From assembly GCA_043757205.1 (NCBI GenBank), contig JAYVPU010000165.1:1-23367 (forward strand): a stretch of DNA of 23,367 nt, given 5' to 3'. The notes beneath the pieces were generated by a model that saw nothing but the letters and a program-made list of their open reading frames with translations, ran no database searches and was not told the DNA's origin. The position numbers and the translations under genes were made by a program. This DNA is from CANCDA01 sp043757205 (lineage in GTDB: Bacteria > Pseudomonadota > Gammaproteobacteria > Burkholderiales > Burkholderiaceae_C). How positions within the stretch are numbered: the stretch's first letter is position 1; every line of letters starts with the position of its first letter. Of the stretch, positions 20,200 to 23,367 are shown piece after piece.

Positions 20200-20910
20200 A
20201 TGGACAAAATCCTCCAGCCACTATCACCAGCGCCCCAGGCCGTGCTTTTTGACGCCTATGGCACGTTGTTTGATGTGTACAGCGTAGGGCTGCTGGCCGA
20301 GCAACTGTTCCCCGGCCACGGTCAGGCCCTGAGCGTGCTGTGGCGCGACAAACAAATCGAATACACCCGGCTGGTCACCACCAGCAACCACGGGGCGCAT
20401 TACCAACCCTTTTGGGCGCTCACCCGCGCCGGCTTGCGCTATGCCTGCCAACGGCTCAAGCTCACTCTCAACGCCGCGCATGAGGCGCAGCTCATGAACC
20501 AGTATCGGCACCTGAGCGCCTTTCCTGAAAACAAAACGGTGCTGCAAGCGCTCAAAGACCGAGGCATCGTGACCGGCATCCTCTCCAACGGCGACCCGGA
20601 CATGCTGGGCATTGCCGTGCGCAGTGCCGGGCTGGAGGGCCTGTTGGACCACGTCATCAGCGTCGATGCGGTGCGCAAGTACAAGACCCACCCCGAGGCC
20701 TATGCCCTGGGCGAGCAGGCCACTGGGCTGAAGGCCAGCCAAATTGCCTTTGTGAGTTGCAACAGCTGGGACGCCCTGGCCGCCACCTGGTACGGCTACC
20801 AGACGCTGTGGGTGAACCGCTACCAACTGCCGTTTGAAGAACTGGGCACGCAGCCCACCCGCACCGGCAACACGCTGACTGCAGTGTTGGATTTTTTTGC
20901 GCCTCTGTAA
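20200..20910 (+). CDS. Haloacid dehalogenase, type II (HAD superfamily)
   Basis: A 236-residue HAD-superfamily hydrolase of the L-2-haloacid dehalogenase group. Motif I is LFDAYGTLFDV with nucleophile Asp18; motif II is ILSNGDPDML; the motif III lysine lies in RKYKTHPEAY; motif IV is VSCNSWDALAA. The mixed helical cap is at about 30-110. True dehalogenases normally read SSNGWD or SSNAWD in motif IV; SCNSWD here is a small departure, so the substrate is uncertain. A weak TTGTAA (20136-20141) and TATCTT (20158-20163) in the AT-rich upstream region may be its promoter. It precedes glcB by 63 bases. L-2-haloacids would yield D-2-hydroxy acids such as glycolate, which can feed glyoxylate to malate synthase. 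Confidence 0.87.
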   Translation: MDKILQPLSPAPQAVLFDAYGTLFDVYSVGLLAEQLFPGHGQALSVLWRDKQIEYTRLVTTSNHGAHYQPFWALTRAGLRYACQRLKLTLNAAHEAQLMNQYRHLSAFPENKTVLQALKDRGIVTGILSNGDPDMLGIAVRSAGLEGLLDHVISVDAVRKYKTHPEAYALGEQATGLKASQIAFVSCNSWDALAATWYGYQTLWVNRYQLPFEELGTQPTRTGNTLTAVLDFFAPL

Positions 20911-20973
20911 GCCCACGCCTCGAAACACCATTTTTCCTTTGAATTTTTACAGCCCTGGACTAAGTTAAAAACC

Positions 20974-23202
20974 ATGACCATCACCACCACACCCCGCACC
21001 CAAGCCCACCGCCTGCAAGTCGCCACCAACCTGTACCGATTTATTGAAGACAAAGTACTGCCCGGCACCGGCGTCACCAGCGCTGGTTTCTGGAAAGGCT
21101 TTGACGCCATTGCCCACGAACTGGGTGCCAAAAACACCGCCCTGTTGGCTGAGCGTGACCGCATGCAGCTCGACCTGGACGCTTGGCACAAAGCCAACCC
21201 CGGCCCCATCAAGAGCATGAAGGCCTACCGCACCTTCCTCACCAAGATCGGCTACCTGGTGCCGGTGCCCGCCTCGGTTGAAAGCGACACCGCCAATGTG
21301 GACGCCGAGCTCGCCGTGCAGGCTGGCCCGCAACTGGTGGTGCCCATCCTGAACGCCCGCTACGCGCTGAACGCCGCCAACGCACGTTGGGGCTCGCTGT
21401 ACGACGCGCTGTACGGCACCGACGTGCTGCCCGAGACCAAAGGCGCGACCAAACTCAGCGCTGACGGCAAGGGCTACAACCCGGTGCGCGGCGCCAAGGT
21501 CATCGAGTACGCCCGCAACGTGCTGGACCGCGTGGCCCCACTGACCAACGGCTCGCACGTCGGCTCCACCGGCTACACCGTGCAAGGTGGCAAGCTGGTG
21601 GTGACGCTCAAGAACGGCAAAACCAGTGGTCTGGCCGATGTCAACAAATTCATCGGCTACCAGGGCAGCGCGGCGGCTCCCAAAGCCATCCTGCTGCGCC
21701 ACAACGGCATCCACATCGAGATCCAGATCGACCGCAGCACCGCCATCGGCCAAACCGACCCGGCGGGCGTGAGCGACCTGCTGATCGAAGCGGCACTGTC
21801 CACCATCCTGGATCTGGAAGACTCGGTCACCGTGGTCGATGCGGACGACAAAGTGCTGGCCTATGACAACTGGCTGGGCATCCTCAAAGGCACGCTGGTC
21901 GAAACCCTGAGCAAGGGCGGCAAAACCCTCACGCGCCGCCTCAACGCGGATCGCGTTTACACCGGTGTGGCGGGTGAAGAGATCAAGCTGCATGGCCGCT
22001 CGCTGCTGTTCTTGCGCAACGTCGGCCACCTGATGACCAATCCGGCCATTTTGTGTGGCGATGGTTCCGAGATTTTTGAAGGCATTCTGGACGCCGTCAT
22101 CACCACCGCCATCGCCCTGCATGACTTGCAAGGCCTGACCAGCAATGGCATTCGCAACTCACGTACCGGCTCGATCTACATCGTCAAACCCAAGATGCAC
22201 GGCCCGGCTGAAGTGGCTTTTGCGTCTGAGTTGTTTGCGCGGGTGGAGACGCTGCTGGGCTTGCCAGAGAACACCGTCAAGCTCGGCATCATGGACGAAG
22301 AACGCCGCACCAGCGTGAATTTGAAGGCCTGCATCGCCGCCGCCAAGAGCCGCGTGGCCTTCATCAACACCGGCTTCCTGGACCGCACCGGCGACGAGAT
22401 GCACACCGCCATGCACGCCGGCCCGATGATCCGCAAAGCCGCCATGAAAGGCACGGATTGGATTGCCGCTTACGAGACCAGCAATGTGCAAGTCGGCCTG
22501 GCCTGCGGGCTGAGGGGCCGCGCCCAAATCGGCAAAGGCATGTGGGCCATGCCCGACCTGATGGCCGCCATGATGCAGCAAAAAATCGTGCACCCCAAAG
22601 CCGGTGCCAACACCGCCTGGGTGCCTTCACCCACCGCCGCCACCCTGCACGCGCTGCACTACCACCAAGTCAAAGTCGCCGACATCCAGGACGCACTGGA
22701 AAAGCAAGCCACCGGCAAAGGCGCACGCGCCCAAGAAGACAAACTGCTCACCGGCCTGCTGACCATTCCCGTGGCCGTCAAACCGACATGGACGGCAGAA
22801 GAAATCCAGCAGGAGCTGGACAACAACGCACAGGGCATCCTGGGCTACGTGGTGCGCTGGATCGACCAGGGCGTGGGTTGCTCCAAGGTGCCCGACATCA
22901 ACGGCATCGGCCTGATGGAAGACCGCGCCACCCTGCGCATCTCCAGTCAGCACATCGCCAACTGGCTGCTGCACGGCATCACCAACGAAGCCCAAGTGAA
23001 AGCCACCTTCGAGCGCATGGCCGCCGTGGTGGACGGCCAGAACGCCGGTGACCCGCTGTACAAAAACATGTCAGGCAACTTTGAGACTTCAGCGGCTTAC
23101 AAGGCGGCGTGTGATTTGGTGTTTAAAGGGCTGGAGCAACCGAGTGGGTATACCGAGCCGTTGTTGCATGCGTGGCGGTTGAGGGTCAAGGCGGCGGGCT
23201 GA
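20974..23202 (+). CDS. glcB: Malate synthase G
   Basis: A full-length 742-residue malate synthase G, the monomeric enzyme condensing glyoxylate with acetyl-CoA to malate in the cytoplasm (glyoxylate and glycolate use). Recognisable blocks run in order: the N-terminal helical segment (about 1-90), NARYALNAANARWGSLYDALYG, the TIM-barrel segments DLEDSVTVVDADDK, GRSLLFLRNVGHLMTNPAI and RTGSIYIVKPKMHGP, and LGIMDEERRTSVNLKA. The C-terminal MEDRATLRISSQHIANWLLHG holds the catalytic-base aspartate at 650. The start is ATG 20974; no clear ribosome-binding site precedes it. No glycolate oxidase genes are adjacent. Codons near the 3' end (23090-23200) look less G+C-rich at third positions than the rest, just before an IS remnant. 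Confidence 0.95.
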   Translation: MTITTTPRTQAHRLQVATNLYRFIEDKVLPGTGVTSAGFWKGFDAIAHELGAKNTALLAERDRMQLDLDAWHKANPGPIKSMKAYRTFLTKIGYLVPVPASVESDTANVDAELAVQAGPQLVVPILNARYALNAANARWGSLYDALYGTDVLPETKGATKLSADGKGYNPVRGAKVIEYARNVLDRVAPLTNGSHVGSTGYTVQGGKLVVTLKNGKTSGLADVNKFIGYQGSAAAPKAILLRHNGIHIEIQIDRSTAIGQTDPAGVSDLLIEAALSTILDLEDSVTVVDADDKVLAYDNWLGILKGTLVETLSKGGKTLTRRLNADRVYTGVAGEEIKLHGRSLLFLRNVGHLMTNPAILCGDGSEIFEGILDAVITTAIALHDLQGLTSNGIRNSRTGSIYIVKPKMHGPAEVAFASELFARVETLLGLPENTVKLGIMDEERRTSVNLKACIAAAKSRVAFINTGFLDRTGDEMHTAMHAGPMIRKAAMKGTDWIAAYETSNVQVGLACGLRGRAQIGKGMWAMPDLMAAMMQQKIVHPKAGANTAWVPSPTAATLHALHYHQVKVADIQDALEKQATGKGARAQEDKLLTGLLTIPVAVKPTWTAEEIQQELDNNAQGILGYVVRWIDQGVGCSKVPDINGIGLMEDRATLRISSQHIANWLLHGITNEAQVKATFERMAAVVDGQNAGDPLYKNMSGNFETSAAYKAACDLVFKGLEQPSGYTEPLLHAWRLRVKAAG

Positions 23203-23209
23203 TGCCATT

Positions 23210-23367
23210 GATATGGGCGGTGCGCAAGCCCTGCTCAGGCTCACAGAATTCGAGTCCAAATGGGATGCCTCCTTTGCACCGATTGGTCAGTCGTGGCGGC
23301 GCAACTGGTCGCGCCTGACACCATTCTTTGACTACCCGCCAGACATCCGCAAAGTGATTTACACCAC
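23210..23367 (+). pseudogene. 5'-truncated IS256-family transposase, running off the window
   Basis: Immediately after the glcB stop a plus frame reads ALLRLTEFESKWDASFAPIG followed by QSWRRNWSRLTPFFDYPPDI and RKVIYTT. This is the conserved segment near residues 270-320 of IS256/Mutator transposases (SWRxNWxxLTPFFxYPPxIRxVIYTTNAIE). Roughly the first 270 residues are missing, since glcB occupies the upstream DNA. It is therefore a remnant, or the inner edge of a partial insertion. The 3' side lies beyond 23367. Confidence 0.85.

Noticed and set aside
20965..22131. 388-codon open frame antisense to glcB
   Set aside because: Shadow of a high-G+C gene; composition is Gly/Val/Gln/His-rich without any recognisable domain.

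Overview
The window looks like a chromosomal segment of a betaproteobacterium, probably Burkholderiales/Comamonadaceae. The reasons are the high G+C codon use, a stand-alone Bug/TctC-type binding protein, an L-2-haloacid dehalogenase next to malate synthase G, and the style of the adhesin-secretion genes. This assignment is inference from gene content; no marker gene is present. I see no rRNA, tRNA or CRISPR array.

Layout. (1) 78-925, minus: an ECF sigma factor and a small soluble zinc-binding anti-sigma factor, joined by an ATGA overlap. (2) 1030-2028, plus: a periplasmic solute-binding protein of the Bug family. (3) 2044-7723: a TolC-type outer-membrane channel carrying an extra C-terminal OmpA domain (minus), divergent from lapG (periplasmic protease), lapD (inner-membrane c-di-GMP receptor) and a Sel1/SLT lytic transglycosylase (plus). 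(4) 7724-10713: a toxin-antitoxin cluster with two TacAT-type modules (DUF1778 + GNAT), one ParDE-like module on the other strand, and remnants of at least two further toxins. (5) 10800-20036, all minus: a 1546-residue LapA-type adhesin with an N-terminal retention module and TAAG cleavage site, preceded by an operon lapB (ABC exporter), lapC (membrane fusion protein), a LuxR-type regulator with a degenerate receiver, and a small conserved protein. (6) 20200-23202, plus: haloacid dehalogenase and malate synthase G (glcB), then a 5'-truncated IS256-family transposase running off the window end.

How it works together. The core is a complete Lap adhesion system: substrate, three-part type I secretion machine, protease and c-di-GMP receptor, split in two by the toxin-antitoxin cluster. 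By analogy with Pseudomonas fluorescens LapADG, the adhesin would be held in the outer-membrane channel by its retention module. It would be released by LapG cutting at residues 109-112 unless c-di-GMP-loaded LapD sequesters LapG.

The most interesting non-coding signal is a pair of FNR/ANR-like boxes, one in each lap regulatory region. Their positions fit a class I promoter for the TolC gene and a class II promoter for lapB, and the first box overlaps the predicted lapG promoter. If real, oxygen limitation would raise secretion capacity while lowering the protease that releases the adhesin. This is a hypothesis from sequence geometry only.
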